From the NCBI RefSeq assembly GCF_001758195.1, contig NZ_MASR01000001.1, positions 1,240,001 through 1,304,000 of the forward strand: 64,000 bases of DNA. Reading direction: 5' to 3'. The notes under the pieces are model-generated. The model ran no database searches. It worked only from the letters and a program-made list of their open reading frames with translations, and was not told the DNA's origin. This DNA is from Pseudohongiella acticola. Its GTDB lineage: Bacteria; Pseudomonadota; Gammaproteobacteria; Pseudomonadales; Pseudohongiellaceae. A program made the translations under genes and the position numbers. This document shows, piece by piece, positions 8,439 through 17,856 of the stretch (its first letter is position 1; the number at the start of each line of letters is the position of its first letter).

Positions 8439-9704
8439 TCAATCCACAATCGCCTGATTAACAACGTTGTGAAAACCCTCACGAATTCGAATGTGCGAAT
8501 ACGGGCGTATCTGCGTCAACACGATCGCCACCAGTTCTTCAGCGGGATCAATCCAGAACAGCGTACCAAACGCGCCACCCCAGGATACCGAACCTTCAGA
8601 ATCAGAGGTATGCGCGACTGCGCGATCCAGCACGACCGAGTAACCCAGACCGAACCCCATGCCTGGCCCGCTGAGCCACAGCGGCAGATCACCGGTATGA
8701 TTGGCAAACATCAGTTCGACGGTTTTGGGACCCAGCAGGCGCACACCATCAAGCTCACCGCCATTGAGCATCATCTGTTGAAAACGGATGTAGTCATGGG
8801 CAGTTGATACCAGACCGCCCGCACCCGAGAAGAATGTGGTCGGTTCAGCAACGTAGCGGCTATTCTGATCACCGACCTCGGTCAGCATCATTCGATTGTT
8901 ATTGTCCGCATCAGGCCCGTACAGCGTGGCAAACCGATCCACCTTGTCTGCCGGCAGGTAAAAATAGGTATCGTGCATCTGCAGCGGCGTGAAAACCCGT
9001 TCGCGCAGGAAGGTATCCAGATCCTGTCCGGAGATTACTTCAACCAGTCGCCCCACAACACTGGTCGCTGCCGAGTACTCCCAGCGTGTGCCCGGCTCGT
9101 AGCGCAGCGGCAGTGTCGCCAGGCGCTCAGTCCAGCTGGCCAGATCTTCGTCACCACGGACAGCCGATACCTGAGAGTAACGCGGCACGTCGCCGCGATA
9201 GCTGTTCATCAGCCCTGCGGTATGGGTCAGGATATGGGTAAAACTGATAGGTGTTTGTGCTGGCCGCAGGCTGGTACTGCCATCTTCGTTTTCAACTTCG
9301 AGCATCATGTCGCTGAATTCTGGCAACCAGTCCGAAATCGGATCATCAAGCTGAAACCAGCCTTCCTCATAAAGCATCATCAAGGCCATTGAGGCAATGG
9401 GCTTGGTCATCGACGCCATACGGAAAATGGTGTCGGTGGTCATTTCCTGAGCGCGCTCGACGTCCTTCATGCCGTGCGCCTCAAAATGCACAACCTTGCC
9501 CCGGCGCGCAACCAGCGTCACCGTGCCTGCGACCATTTCGTCGTCGATGTAACGCTGCATGAAGTCATCAATTCGGGTGAGCCGTTGCGCCGACATACCG
9601 ACGCTTTCGGGACTTGCCATGGGCAGTCCGGATGCCGGTGTGTCTGCCGACGCAGAGAAAGACAAACCGAGCAGTAGCGGCATCAGGTATTGAGTTATTC
9701 GCAT
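8439..9704 (-). CDS. Secreted beta-lactamase-fold serine hydrolase, second copy
   Basis: A 421-residue exported hydrolase paralogous to 2566-3858. ATG 9704 follows GGGGA by seven bases and begins a signal peptide (MRITQYLMPLLLGLSFSASA); an in-frame ATG at 9722 is less well placed. The nucleophile motif SMTK is at 98-101, HTAG at 161-164 and the tyrosine motif YSA at 210-212. It is probably an esterase or peptidase acting outside the cytoplasm; no evidence points to antibiotic resistance. Confidence 0.85.
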   Translation of the reverse strand: MRITQYLMPLLLGLSFSASADTPASGLPMASPESVGMSAQRLTRIDDFMQRYIDDEMVAGTVTLVARRGKVVHFEAHGMKDVERAQEMTTDTIFRMASMTKPIASMALMMLYEEGWFQLDDPISDWLPEFSDMMLEVENEDGSTSLRPAQTPISFTHILTHTAGLMNSYRGDVPRYSQVSAVRGDEDLASWTERLATLPLRYEPGTRWEYSAATSVVGRLVEVISGQDLDTFLRERVFTPLQMHDTYFYLPADKVDRFATLYGPDADNNNRMMLTEVGDQNSRYVAEPTTFFSGAGGLVSTAHDYIRFQQMMLNGGELDGVRLLGPKTVELMFANHTGDLPLWLSGPGMGFGLGYSVVLDRAVAHTSDSEGSVSWGGAFGTLFWIDPAEELVAIVLTQIRPYSHIRIREGFHNVVNQAIVD

Positions 9705-9789
9705 GTTGCAGTCCCCGTTCATTATTATTGACTTGAACTGTCAGTATACACGAAGGCGGGGGCGCCTCTAGGCCCAGACAGGCCGGTTA

Positions 9790-9820
9790 GGTCCACTTTA
9801 CAGGCGCCGCAAAGTGGACC
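9790..9820. repeat. Perfect inverted repeat downstream of the alcohol dehydrogenase gene
   Basis: GGTCCACTTT (9790-9799) and AAAGTGGACC (9811-9820) are perfect complements around an eleven-base loop. They lie 25 bases past the alcohol dehydrogenase stop on the minus strand. No T-tract follows, so an RNA-stabilising stem or a weak terminator is more likely than a standard rho-independent terminator. Confidence 0.5.
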
Positions 9821-9824
9821 TCGC

Positions 9825-9852
9825 GTGGCATCAGCCGCGTGGCATCAGCCGC
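9825..9852. repeat. Tandem 14-base duplication over a stop codon
   Basis: GTGGCATCAGCCGC occurs twice back to back (9825-9838 and 9839-9852). The second copy contains the TGA stop of the alcohol dehydrogenase gene. It looks like a recent slippage duplication and leaves the protein end intact. Confidence 0.7.
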
Positions 9853-10882
9853 GCAGCACCACACGCCCCTGTACCTGACCTGCTTTCAGATCCGCCAGCG
9901 CCTGACTGGCCTGATCCAGCGCCCGCTCCTCGATCCTGATCGGAGCAATGCGACCAGCCCGGACCAACTCCATCAGCTCGCCCATCTCCTGCAGACTGCC
10001 AACGTAGGTGCCCTGGATGATGCGGGCATTCATTGGAATGAACGGCAGTGGAATATTGAGGGCGCCACCATAAAGCCCAACGATGATGATCTTGCCGCCT
10101 TTACGCAGGCAGCCCAGACCGTAATTGACAGAAGCCTCTGCACCAACAAAATCAATGGCTGCAAACGCCCCGCCACCGGTCAGCTTCTTGATCTCCTTCA
10201 CCGTCGCTCTGTCCCCCGAATTGAAGACTGCCTTGGCGCCAAGCGCTTTTGCAGCCTCCAGTTTGGCGTCATCAATATCAACCACGATGGGTTTGATGCC
10301 CTGCGCCAGCGCAACCTGCAATGCCATCATACCAACGCCGCCAGCACCGATCAGGACGACTTCATCGCCTTCGGTCAGTGCGCCGACTTTTTTCAGAGCA
10401 CTGTATGCGGTCAGGCCGGAGCAGGCATAGGTGGATGCCAGTGAGTCGTCGACGCTGCCTTTGTCAAACAGATAACGCGGATGCGGCACCATGACATGAT
10501 CGGCAAAACCGCCCTGGGCCACAGTGCCCAGACCACGGCCCGGCGTGCACAAGTGCTCATCCCCACGACGGCAGGATGCACATTCGCCACAACCGATCCA
10601 TGGATACACCACACGACGGTCACCGACGCTGACATCTTTCGCATCAGGCCCTACCGCCACTACTTCACCAAAGATTTCGTGACCCAGTACCAGCCCAGGT
10701 CGACCAACCTCAAGTTTCTTGTCATTGCCCAGATTGAATTCACCGTCGTGCAGGTGAATATCTGAATGGCATACACCGCAGGCCACCATTTTCACCAGCA
10801 CCTGTGTATCTGTGGGTGCCGGGGTTTCAGTCTCTATGCGCTCCAGCGGCGCGCCGGGCGCCGCAGTCTGATAAGCAATCAT
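9845..10882 (-). CDS. Zinc-dependent alcohol dehydrogenase, MDR family
   Basis: A 345-residue medium-chain NAD(P)-dependent alcohol dehydrogenase that interconverts alcohols and aldehydes in the cytosol. Catalytic zinc ligands are visible as C38 (GVCHSD) and H68-E69 (GHE). Structural zinc cysteines are C98, C101, C104 and C112. The nucleotide-binding motif GAGGVG is at 179-184. Length is typical. AAGGAG lies six bases before the ATG. It follows the FadB-like gene by 11 bases on the same strand, so it probably shares that transcript and may oxidise alcohols feeding into beta-oxidation. Confidence 0.9.
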   Translation of the reverse strand: MIAYQTAAPGAPLERIETETPAPTDTQVLVKMVACGVCHSDIHLHDGEFNLGNDKKLEVGRPGLVLGHEIFGEVVAVGPDAKDVSVGDRRVVYPWIGCGECASCRRGDEHLCTPGRGLGTVAQGGFADHVMVPHPRYLFDKGSVDDSLASTYACSGLTAYSALKKVGALTEGDEVVLIGAGGVGMMALQVALAQGIKPIVVDIDDAKLEAAKALGAKAVFNSGDRATVKEIKKLTGGGAFAAIDFVGAEASVNYGLGCLRKGGKIIIVGLYGGALNIPLPFIPMNARIIQGTYVGSLQEMGELMELVRAGRIAPIRIEERALDQASQALADLKAGQVQGRVVLRG

Positions 10883-10893
10883 GCGATGCTCCT

Positions 10894-12999
10894 TTATGAG
10901 TTTTCTTTGGCCCAGTCAGCAAAAGTTTTGCCTTCGCTGGCCAGTTTGACCAGCAACGGTGCCGGTTGCCAATAGTCCTCACCCAGTGTGCGGGCAAACT
11001 CATTAATACGGGCAACCACGTTCTTCAGACCGACCTCATCGGCGTAGAACATGGGGCCGCCCTTGGCGACAGGGAAACCGTAGCCGTACAGGTAGACCAC
11101 ATCGATATCACCCGGACGTTGCGCAATACCCTCTTCCAGAATCAGCGCACCTTCGTTGATCAGCGGGAAGAACAGACGATCAACAATTTCCTGCTTGCTG
11201 ATTTCACGCTGCTCAATGCCCAGCTCTTTGGCCTTGTCGCGAATCAATGCTTCCACCTCGGGGTCATTCTGGCGCGCGCGGGTTGCTGCATCATATTTGT
11301 AATACCCGGCACCCGACTTCTGACCCATACGACCCATTTCCACCAGCGCAGTGGCAATGCAATGCGTCTTCGGGTCGTGCTCGACGTCGGTACGTGCCTG
11401 ACGTGCCTTGTAGCCAATATCCAGCCCGGCCAGATCGCCCACGGCCAGCGGGCCCATGGCCATGCCAAACTCTTCTGCGGCCGAGTCAACCTGCTCTGGC
11501 GTTGCACCATCAAGCAACAGCATGTGCGCCTGACGACCGTAGCCCTGAAGCATGCGGTTGCCGATAAAACCGTAGCAGACACGTGACAGGGCACACACTT
11601 TGCCAATTTTCTTGCCAATCTGCATTACCGTGGCCAGCACATCGTCAGCAGTCTTGTCAGCGCGAACAACTTCCAGTAGTTTCATCACGTTGGCTGGACT
11701 GAAGAAGTGCATACCGACAACATCCTGCGGACGCTTGGTAGCTTCAGCAATCAGATTGACATCCTGATAGGAGGTATTGGAAGCCAGGATAGCGCCGGGC
11801 TTGCACGCAGCATCCAGCTTGGCGAATACCTCTTTTTTGATATCGGGGTTCTCGAACACAGCTTCAATCGCCAGGTCAACATCACCCAGATCAGCATAAT
11901 CCGTTGTGCCACTGATCAGTTCCATACGCTTGCCCATATCCTGCTCGGACAGGCGACCTTTCTGGACGGTAATGGTGTAATTCTTGCGAATAATACCAAG
12001 ACCACGCTCAAGCGCTTCGTCATTGATCTCCACCATCACCACCGGGATACCGGCATTGGCGAAACACATGGCAATGCCACCACCCATGGTGCCGCCGCCG
12101 ATGATGGCTACTTTCTTGATCTCGCGAACCGGTGTGCCTTTGGGCAGATCCTTGATTTTTGCCGCTTCACGCTCGGCAAAGAAGGCATGACGCATGGCGC
12201 GCGACTGAGGTGAGGTCACCAGTTCGGTAAACAGTTCACGCTCGACCGCCAGGCCGTCGTCCATGGATTTGTTAACCGCCGCTTCGACACAGGAAACAAT
12301 CCTGTCCTGTGCGATCTGACCACGAGCGCGTTTGGCCAACGCCTTGCGATAGCCGTCAAAGAAGCCGGGCTCGATGCTGGCCGGATCAATAGTGATATCC
12401 CGCACACGCTTCAATGGCGCCCCTGATTCCACCAGGTCCTGCGCGTAGGCCACAGCCGCCGCCTGCAGATCATCGCCGCTCAGCACTTCATCAATCAGCC
12501 CCATGTCACTCGCCTTGTTGGCAGCAACCGGATCACCTTTGGTGATCATGTCCAGGGCAGCTTTTGCACCGGCAATACGAGGTACCCGTTGCGTACCGCC
12601 TGCGCCGGGCAACAAACCCAGTTTCACTTCGGGCAAACCGACCTTGGCTGACGCAATCGCACATCGATAATGACAGCACAGTGCAGTTTCAAAGCCGCCA
12701 CCAAGCGCGGTGCCGTGGATGGCGGCAACCACCAGCTTGGACGAGTTCTCCAAAGCGGTCAAAACGTCTGGCAGTGAAGGTTCTTTGGGTGGCTTGCCAA
12801 ATTCAGTGATATCGGCACCCGCAATAAATGTGCGCCCCTCACACATCAGCACCAACGCCTCGGTATCATCGTTCTGGGCGTTCTGCACTGCAGTCAGAAT
12901 ACCTTCACGGACTGCCTGCGAAAGGGCATTGACGGGTGGACTGTCTACCTTGATAACACCGATATTCTTGACAACTTCGTAACTGACGACACTGGACAT
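10894..12999 (-). CDS. Enoyl-CoA hydratase / 3-hydroxyacyl-CoA dehydrogenase, two-domain
   Basis: A 701-residue bifunctional beta-oxidation enzyme. The N-terminal crotonase domain has GTALGGGFE with E104 and [18 protein letters not shown] with E124, matching the two catalytic glutamates of enoyl-CoA hydratases. The Rossmann domain begins at [14 protein letters not shown] (near residue 300) and is followed by HFFSPAN and the C-terminal 3HCDH domains. The architecture is closer to the peroxisomal multifunctional/FadJ-like type than to E. coli FadB. AAGGA lies seven bases before the ATG. It sits upstream of the alcohol dehydrogenase and downstream of the thiolase on the same strand. Confidence 0.93.
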   Translation of the reverse strand: MSSVVSYEVVKNIGVIKVDSPPVNALSQAVREGILTAVQNAQNDDTEALVLMCEGRTFIAGADITEFGKPPKEPSLPDVLTALENSSKLVVAAIHGTALGGGFETALCCHYRCAIASAKVGLPEVKLGLLPGAGGTQRVPRIAGAKAALDMITKGDPVAANKASDMGLIDEVLSGDDLQAAAVAYAQDLVESGAPLKRVRDITIDPASIEPGFFDGYRKALAKRARGQIAQDRIVSCVEAAVNKSMDDGLAVERELFTELVTSPQSRAMRHAFFAEREAAKIKDLPKGTPVREIKKVAIIGGGTMGGGIAMCFANAGIPVVMVEINDEALERGLGIIRKNYTITVQKGRLSEQDMGKRMELISGTTDYADLGDVDLAIEAVFENPDIKKEVFAKLDAACKPGAILASNTSYQDVNLIAEATKRPQDVVGMHFFSPANVMKLLEVVRADKTADDVLATVMQIGKKIGKVCALSRVCYGFIGNRMLQGYGRQAHMLLLDGATPEQVDSAAEEFGMAMGPLAVGDLAGLDIGYKARQARTDVEHDPKTHCIATALVEMGRMGQKSGAGYYKYDAATRARQNDPEVEALIRDKAKELGIEQREISKQEIVDRLFFPLINEGALILEEGIAQRPGDIDVVYLYGYGFPVAKGGPMFYADEVGLKNVVARINEFARTLGEDYWQPAPLLVKLASEGKTFADWAKENS

Positions 13000-13116
13000 G
13001 AGTGAATCCTTTACATTATTTTAAGAAAATTTAGACTCCGGGAACCAACGCCCGCTGGCACTGCATCATGAGCACCAAATATTAAAACGCTGATTCCGGA
13101 ATCAAGTTAAATCTGA

Positions 13117-14331
13117 TCAATCAAGACGTTCTATAACAGCAGCAACACCCTGGCCGATACCGATACACAGGCTGACCATGGCATAACGGCCACCGGTTCG
13201 CTCGAGCTCGCGCAAGGTTGTCAACGCAATGCGAGCGCCGGACGCCCCCAGTGGATGACCTATGGCAATTGCACCACCATTGGGATTAACCCGTGGATCG
13301 TTAAAATCCACTTCCAGCATTTTCAGACAACCCAGCACCTGAGTCGCGAATGCTTCGTTGATTTCAATGATATCCATATCGGACAGCTTCAATCCGGCAC
13401 GATCCAGTGCCTTGCGCGCTGCAAACACCGGCCCCAGGCCCATTACTCTAGGCTCAACCCCTGCCACAGCACCGGCAATGATGCGGGCGCGCGGTTTAAC
13501 GCCATATTTTTCACCCATGGCGGCATTGCCAATAATCAACGCTGCCGCACCGTCATTGATGCCGGACGCATTACCCGCCGTGACCACGCCACCTTCAAAC
13601 AGCGGACGCAGCCCGCCAAGTACGTCAACGGTGGAGTCCGCACGAGGATGCTCATCTGCATCCACCACACGCGGCGGCTTTTTACGACCTTGCGGCACCT
13701 CTATCGGAATGATTTCATCCTTGAAGAAACCGGCAACGCGTGCTGCCTCATATTTGGCTTGTGAGGCCGCCGCAAAGGCATCGCTGTCCTGGCGGCTGAT
13801 GCCCAGATCAGAGGCAATATTGTCTGCCGTCTGAGGCATAGTATCATCACCAAATCCTTTAGATATCAACGGATTGGTAAATCTTGCCCCCAGGGTACTG
13901 TCGGCGATCTGCTGACCACGATCGAATGCAGACTGCGCTTTCGACAGAATCAAAGGCGCACGGCTCATTGATTCCACCCCACCGGCCACAAACAGGGCAC
14001 CTTCACCGGATTTGACACCACGACTGGCATCCAGCACGGCCGCCAGACCAGAGCCGCACAGACGGTTCACCGTCAGACCAGCCACTGATGTCGGCATACC
14101 AGCCAGCAGCGCGGCAAATCGACCCACGTTACGACAGTCTTCGCCGGCCTGGTTGGTATTGCCCATGATGACATCTTCATAGGCCTCCGGGTTGAACACA
14201 TTTCGTCCCACCACGGTTCTTATCACATGAGCAAGCAGATCATCAGGACGCAGTGGTGACAACGCGCCACCGTGACGGCCGAATGCGGAGCGGCCACCAT
14301 CATAAATAAAGGCTTCTTGTAATTGACTCAT
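13117..14331 (-). CDS. Acetyl-CoA acyltransferase (thiolase)
   Basis: A 404-residue type I/II thiolase that cleaves 3-ketoacyl-CoA to acetyl-CoA and a shortened acyl-CoA. The nucleophile C92 lies in NRLCGSG, the histidine H359 in GHPLG, and the second cysteine C389 in SLCIGIGQG. The frame extends upstream to 14427, but ATG 14331 (MSQLQEAF) matches family N-termini and is preceded by GAGA. With the FadB-like gene 117 bases downstream it forms a beta-oxidation operon, divergent from the acyl-CoA dehydrogenase at 14493. Confidence 0.92.
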   Translation of the reverse strand: MSQLQEAFIYDGGRSAFGRHGGALSPLRPDDLLAHVIRTVVGRNVFNPEAYEDVIMGNTNQAGEDCRNVGRFAALLAGMPTSVAGLTVNRLCGSGLAAVLDASRGVKSGEGALFVAGGVESMSRAPLILSKAQSAFDRGQQIADSTLGARFTNPLISKGFGDDTMPQTADNIASDLGISRQDSDAFAAASQAKYEAARVAGFFKDEIIPIEVPQGRKKPPRVVDADEHPRADSTVDVLGGLRPLFEGGVVTAGNASGINDGAAALIIGNAAMGEKYGVKPRARIIAGAVAGVEPRVMGLGPVFAARKALDRAGLKLSDMDIIEINEAFATQVLGCLKMLEVDFNDPRVNPNGGAIAIGHPLGASGARIALTTLRELERTGGRYAMVSLCIGIGQGVAAVIERLD

Positions 14332-14492
14332 AGCACTGTTCTCTTGTTCCCCATAGCATGCAAAATAAGCAGGGCCGCAATGGTAGCACAAGCAAACATA
14401 CCGTGGAATTCGACTCGGGACGGGCAATCGCGTTATTATGACGAGCTTTCGTTCTATAGAATTATTGGCAACGTTTACGGCAGAGGCTAAGC

Positions 14493-15641
14493 ATGATACG
14501 AGACCAGGAAACGCTTAATCAACTTATTGATATTGTTGATCGTTTTGTTCGCGAGCGGTTGGTTCCCGCCGAGCACCAGGTGGCTGAAGAATATAAAGTT
14601 CCTGACGACATTATTCAGGAAATGAAGGAGCTTGGCCTGTTCGGCATGACGATTCCGGAAGAGTACGGCGGCCTGGGCCTGACCATGGAAGAAGAGATTC
14701 ACGTGGCGATGGCGCTGGGTCGCACATCACCCGCATTTCGCTCCATTCTGGGCACCAATAACGGCATCGGTTCAGCTGCCGTGGTCTTTGACGGCACCGA
14801 AGAACAGAAACAGAAATTCCTGCCCAAATACGCCAGCGGCGAATGGGTTGGCTGTTTCTGCCTGACCGAACCCGATGTCGGCTCCGATGCCGGCGCCCTG
14901 AAGGCCACCGCCGTTCGCGACGGTGACCACTATATTATCAACGGCACCAAGCGCTACATCACCAATGGCCCGGTCGCCGACACGTTTAATGTGATGGCCC
15001 GCACCAACCCGGACATCAAAGGCGCGCGCGGCATATCTGCTTTTATTGTGGAAAAAGGCACGCCCGGCATCACTCTGGGTGCCATAGACAAAAAAATGGG
15101 CCAGGCCGGGTCGCTGACCTGCGATGTCATCTTTGAAGACTGTCGTGTACCTGCCGCGAACCTGATTGGCGACGAAGGCCAGGGCTTTATTACGGCCATG
15201 AAAGTGCTGGACCGTGGCCGCCTGCATATCGCCGGCTTCAGCGTGGGCATCGCCGAGCGGCTGATTGATGACGCGCTGCACTATGCCATTGAACGCAAGC
15301 AGTTCGGCAAACCCATTGCCGAGCACCAGCTCATCCAGGCGATGCTGGCCGACTCCAAAACCGAAAGCTATGCCGCCAAATGCATGGTGCTGGATGCTGC
15401 TCGCATGCGTGACGAGAACAAAAACGTCAGCACTGAATCAGCCGCCTGCAAACTGTTCGCCACCGAAATGGTCGGCCGTGTGGCTGACCGCGCGGTGCAG
15501 ATCCACGGCGGCGCGGGTTACATCTCGGAATATGCGGTTGAGCGCTTCTACCGAGATGTGCGCTTATTCCGTCTGTATGAGGGCACCAGCCAGATCCAGC
15601 AGATCATCATCGCCCGCAACATGATCAAGGATGCTTCCTGA
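14493..15641 (+). CDS. Acyl-CoA dehydrogenase, canonical
   Basis: A 382-residue FAD-dependent acyl-CoA dehydrogenase catalysing the first step of beta-oxidation. It contains FCLTEPDVGSDAG, RKQFGKPIAEHQLIQ, VQIHGGAGYI and LYEGTSQIQQ; the catalytic base is E363, the usual position that the paired enzymes elsewhere in the window lack. AGAGG precedes the ATG. It is transcribed away from the thiolase operon, and the shared region of about 160 bases includes a small palindrome, TTCTATAGAA at 14452-14461, whose role is unknown. Its substrate may be a straight- or branched-chain acyl-CoA. Confidence 0.93.
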   Translation: MIRDQETLNQLIDIVDRFVRERLVPAEHQVAEEYKVPDDIIQEMKELGLFGMTIPEEYGGLGLTMEEEIHVAMALGRTSPAFRSILGTNNGIGSAAVVFDGTEEQKQKFLPKYASGEWVGCFCLTEPDVGSDAGALKATAVRDGDHYIINGTKRYITNGPVADTFNVMARTNPDIKGARGISAFIVEKGTPGITLGAIDKKMGQAGSLTCDVIFEDCRVPAANLIGDEGQGFITAMKVLDRGRLHIAGFSVGIAERLIDDALHYAIERKQFGKPIAEHQLIQAMLADSKTESYAAKCMVLDAARMRDENKNVSTESAACKLFATEMVGRVADRAVQIHGGAGYISEYAVERFYRDVRLFRLYEGTSQIQQIIIARNMIKDAS

Positions 15642-16289
15642 CGCCTGAAATTCCAGCCGACCGCTGTTCAGTGGCAGCCGGCTTCCGGAATCAGCGTGAC
15701 GCTCCTCCGCTGGCTAGCGTCGCTCGCTGTCCCACTACTCCCGAAATCCTCGCTCACGGCAAGTAGTACAAGGGACGACCGGGCTGAAAGTGGATAGAGA
15801 GCATAATGTCGCAGGAATGCACTAGCCCAGCGGGTGGCGGGTGCTAACTTGAGGAGCGTATGCGACCCTTGGCAGGTTTTTGCTCCTGCAAAACCTGCAT
15901 TCCCGTCATCCATGGCGGTCAGACGGTTGCCGCATCCGAGCCCCCCATGGATGGGTTCACGGGCGTCTCCGAAAGGCAGCACCCGCCGCCCGCTGGGCGG
16001 TCTCCACAACGACACTAATATCCTCCTTCCCCTTTACAGGCAACACGCTTTAACCAGCAAAATCAGCGCTGGAACGGCAAAAAACGCAAAATTCACTTGT
16101 ATTTCAGCCAAAAATCCATAAACTGCGTTCCCTCTGTCACTTCTCGAATTTTAAGCCCTCGGGATGTCAGACCATCATTGATAAATTTACCACGCATGGT
16201 GTGGAGGCTTATAGCCCGACGAATACTGTCTAGTTACAGCAAAACGCAGGTTAATAAGTTCACCGCCATCTTTTTTTGGGGCCCGGATT
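15642..16289. other. Gene-free stretch with a folded element, upstream of speD
   Basis: About 650 bases with no credible gene. The first part includes short repeats of GCGTGACGCT/AGCGTCGCT type near 15695-15735. The middle holds the inverted-repeat element at 15825-15998. The last 250 bases are AT-richer and form the speD leader, ending in a T-run and GGGG close to the speD start. A minus-strand frame across 15668-16015 is a by-product of the repeat. Confidence 0.55.
15825..15998. repeat. Inverted-repeat element with nested hairpins
   Basis: The outer arms (15825-15845 and 15978-15998) are complementary over 21 positions, the only exception being one T facing G, which still pairs in RNA. Inside are a hairpin of GCAGGTTTT with AAAACCTGC (15872-15898), and CATCCATGG (15907-15915) pairing with CCATGGATG (15945-15953), extended by CCCGT and ACGGG. 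There is no reading frame, no obvious target duplication and no second copy in the window. It may be a miniature mobile element, a dispersed intergenic repeat or a structured RNA. Confidence 0.65.
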
Positions 16290-16778
16290 ATGAGCACAAT
16301 CTCCTCCATTAAAGAGTCTCTCAAACCAACCGACACCAGCGCGAACGAGAGTGAATGGCCGACTTTCACCGGTGCGCCGGCGGACGACGCGAAAGATCAC
16401 TTTATACACCGCAATGGTCTGGAATTTGCCGGCACACATTTGCTGATAGACTTTTGGGGTGCAGAGAATCTGACCGACCTCGACACCATGGAAAAAGCAT
16501 TCCGTGACTGCGTAGATCACTGTGGCGCGACACTGCTGCACATTCATATGCACCACTTTACGCCTAACGGCGGCATTTCCGGCGTCGCCGTGCTGGCAGA
16601 GTCACACATCAGCGTGCACACCTGGCCAGAACGTGGCTATGCCGCTTTTGATATTTTTATGTGTGGCGATGCGCAACCCGAAAAAGCGGTCCCCATCCTC
16701 AAGGAAGCGTTTCACCCGACCCGCGTGACCGTTGGTGAACAGCTGCGCGGCCTGACCGAACCGGAAAGCGACGAGTAA
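16290..16778 (+). CDS. speD: S-adenosylmethionine decarboxylase proenzyme
   Basis: A 162-residue prokaryotic class 1B AdoMet decarboxylase that supplies the aminopropyl donor for spermidine synthesis. The self-cleavage site is E104-S105 in AESHISVHTWPE; S105 becomes the pyruvoyl cofactor. The proton donor H110 and C125 (DIFMCG) sit at the spacing expected from the characterised Thermotoga enzyme. The N-terminus is about 40 residues longer than the minimal enzyme. It is followed by the spermidine synthase gene 113 bases downstream, with a GC-rich hairpin between them (16802-16827). Confidence 0.95.
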   Translation: MSTISSIKESLKPTDTSANESEWPTFTGAPADDAKDHFIHRNGLEFAGTHLLIDFWGAENLTDLDTMEKAFRDCVDHCGATLLHIHMHHFTPNGGISGVAVLAESHISVHTWPERGYAAFDIFMCGDAQPEKAVPILKEAFHPTRVTVGEQLRGLTEPESDE

Positions 16779-16891
16779 GCACAGAACCCGTTGTTCATAA
16801 TGCCTGGGCGCCCGCCGGCGCACAGGCTTCCCCAGCCCGGCTCATAGCCCTTTAACCGCAACAACTGCCTCGCAGCCACAGGAGACGCCTG

Positions 16892-17758
16892 ATGTCAGCT
16901 CGTGATTGGACAGAAACACTCTATTCAGGCTATGGCCAATCATTCACTGTCGACGAAGTGCTGTTCGAGCATAAAACCGACCATCAGCACCTGATGATCT
17001 TCAATAACCGGCAGTTCGGCCGCGTCATGGCACTCGACGGTATCGTCCAGACCACCGAGCGGGACGAATTCATTTACCACGAAATGCTCACGCATGTGCC
17101 CCTGATGGCGCACGGCAATGCCCGCCGGGTGCTGATTATCGGCGGTGGCGACGGCGGCATCCTGCGTGAAGTCTGCCGACATCCTTCGGTAGAACACGTG
17201 ACTCAGGTGGAAATAGACCAGGCCGTCATCGACATGGCTCGCGAATACCTTCCCGCTCACAGCGACGGTGCCTATGACGACCCCCGTGCCAATATTGTCA
17301 TCGGCGACGGCTTTGATTTTGTGCAAAAAACCGATCAGCGCTTTGATGTCATCATCTCTGACTCAACCGACCCGCAAGGGCCAGGGGAGATCCTGTTTAG
17401 CAAGGATTTTTATGCCGGCTGTCAACGCTGCCTGAACCCGGGTGGCATTCTGGTCACCCAGAATGGCGTGGTTTTCATGCAAACAGATGAAGTTACCAAC
17501 ACCGCTGCACGGCTCAATCGCCTATACAAAGACTGGCATTTCTATGGCGCCGCGGTCCCCACCTATGTCGGCGGCATCATGACCTTTGCCTGGGCCAGCG
17601 ACGACCCGGGCCTGCGCCGCACTGACCTCGCTACGCTGCAGAAACGCTGGCAGGCCAGCGCCATTCGCAGTCGCTACTACACCCCGGAATTACACCACGC
17701 CGCTTTCGCCCTGCCCCAGTACGTGCTGGACCAGTTGGCGCCGCTGAAACAGGCCTGA
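16892..17758 (+). CDS. speE: Spermidine synthase
   Basis: A 288-residue polyamine aminopropyltransferase making spermidine from putrescine and decarboxylated AdoMet. It carries LYSGYGQSF near the start, the nucleotide-binding motif [11 protein letters not shown] (83-93), the glutamate of VEIDQ, and [12 protein letters not shown] (155-166) with the catalytic and amine-binding aspartates. Length is standard. AGGAG lies seven bases before the ATG. It forms an operon with speD. Confidence 0.95.
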   Translation: MSARDWTETLYSGYGQSFTVDEVLFEHKTDHQHLMIFNNRQFGRVMALDGIVQTTERDEFIYHEMLTHVPLMAHGNARRVLIIGGGDGGILREVCRHPSVEHVTQVEIDQAVIDMAREYLPAHSDGAYDDPRANIVIGDGFDFVQKTDQRFDVIISDSTDPQGPGEILFSKDFYAGCQRCLNPGGILVTQNGVVFMQTDEVTNTAARLNRLYKDWHFYGAAVPTYVGGIMTFAWASDDPGLRRTDLATLQKRWQASAIRSRYYTPELHHAAFALPQYVLDQLAPLKQA

Positions 17759-17856
17759 CTCCAGGGCTGCCATCACATCGACCCGACTTGACAAGCAACC
17801 CGTTGTATACCCAATATGAGGCGCTGACTGGGACTTTGCGCGGGGCTTGCAACACT

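Noticed and set aside
15668-16015. Minus-strand frame through the inverted-repeat element
   Set aside because: It is created by the repeat arms, with no start support and no protein-like composition.
16802-16827. Hairpin between speD and speE as a terminator or attenuator
   Set aside because: The stem is short with a mismatch and has no T-run; too weak to list as a feature.
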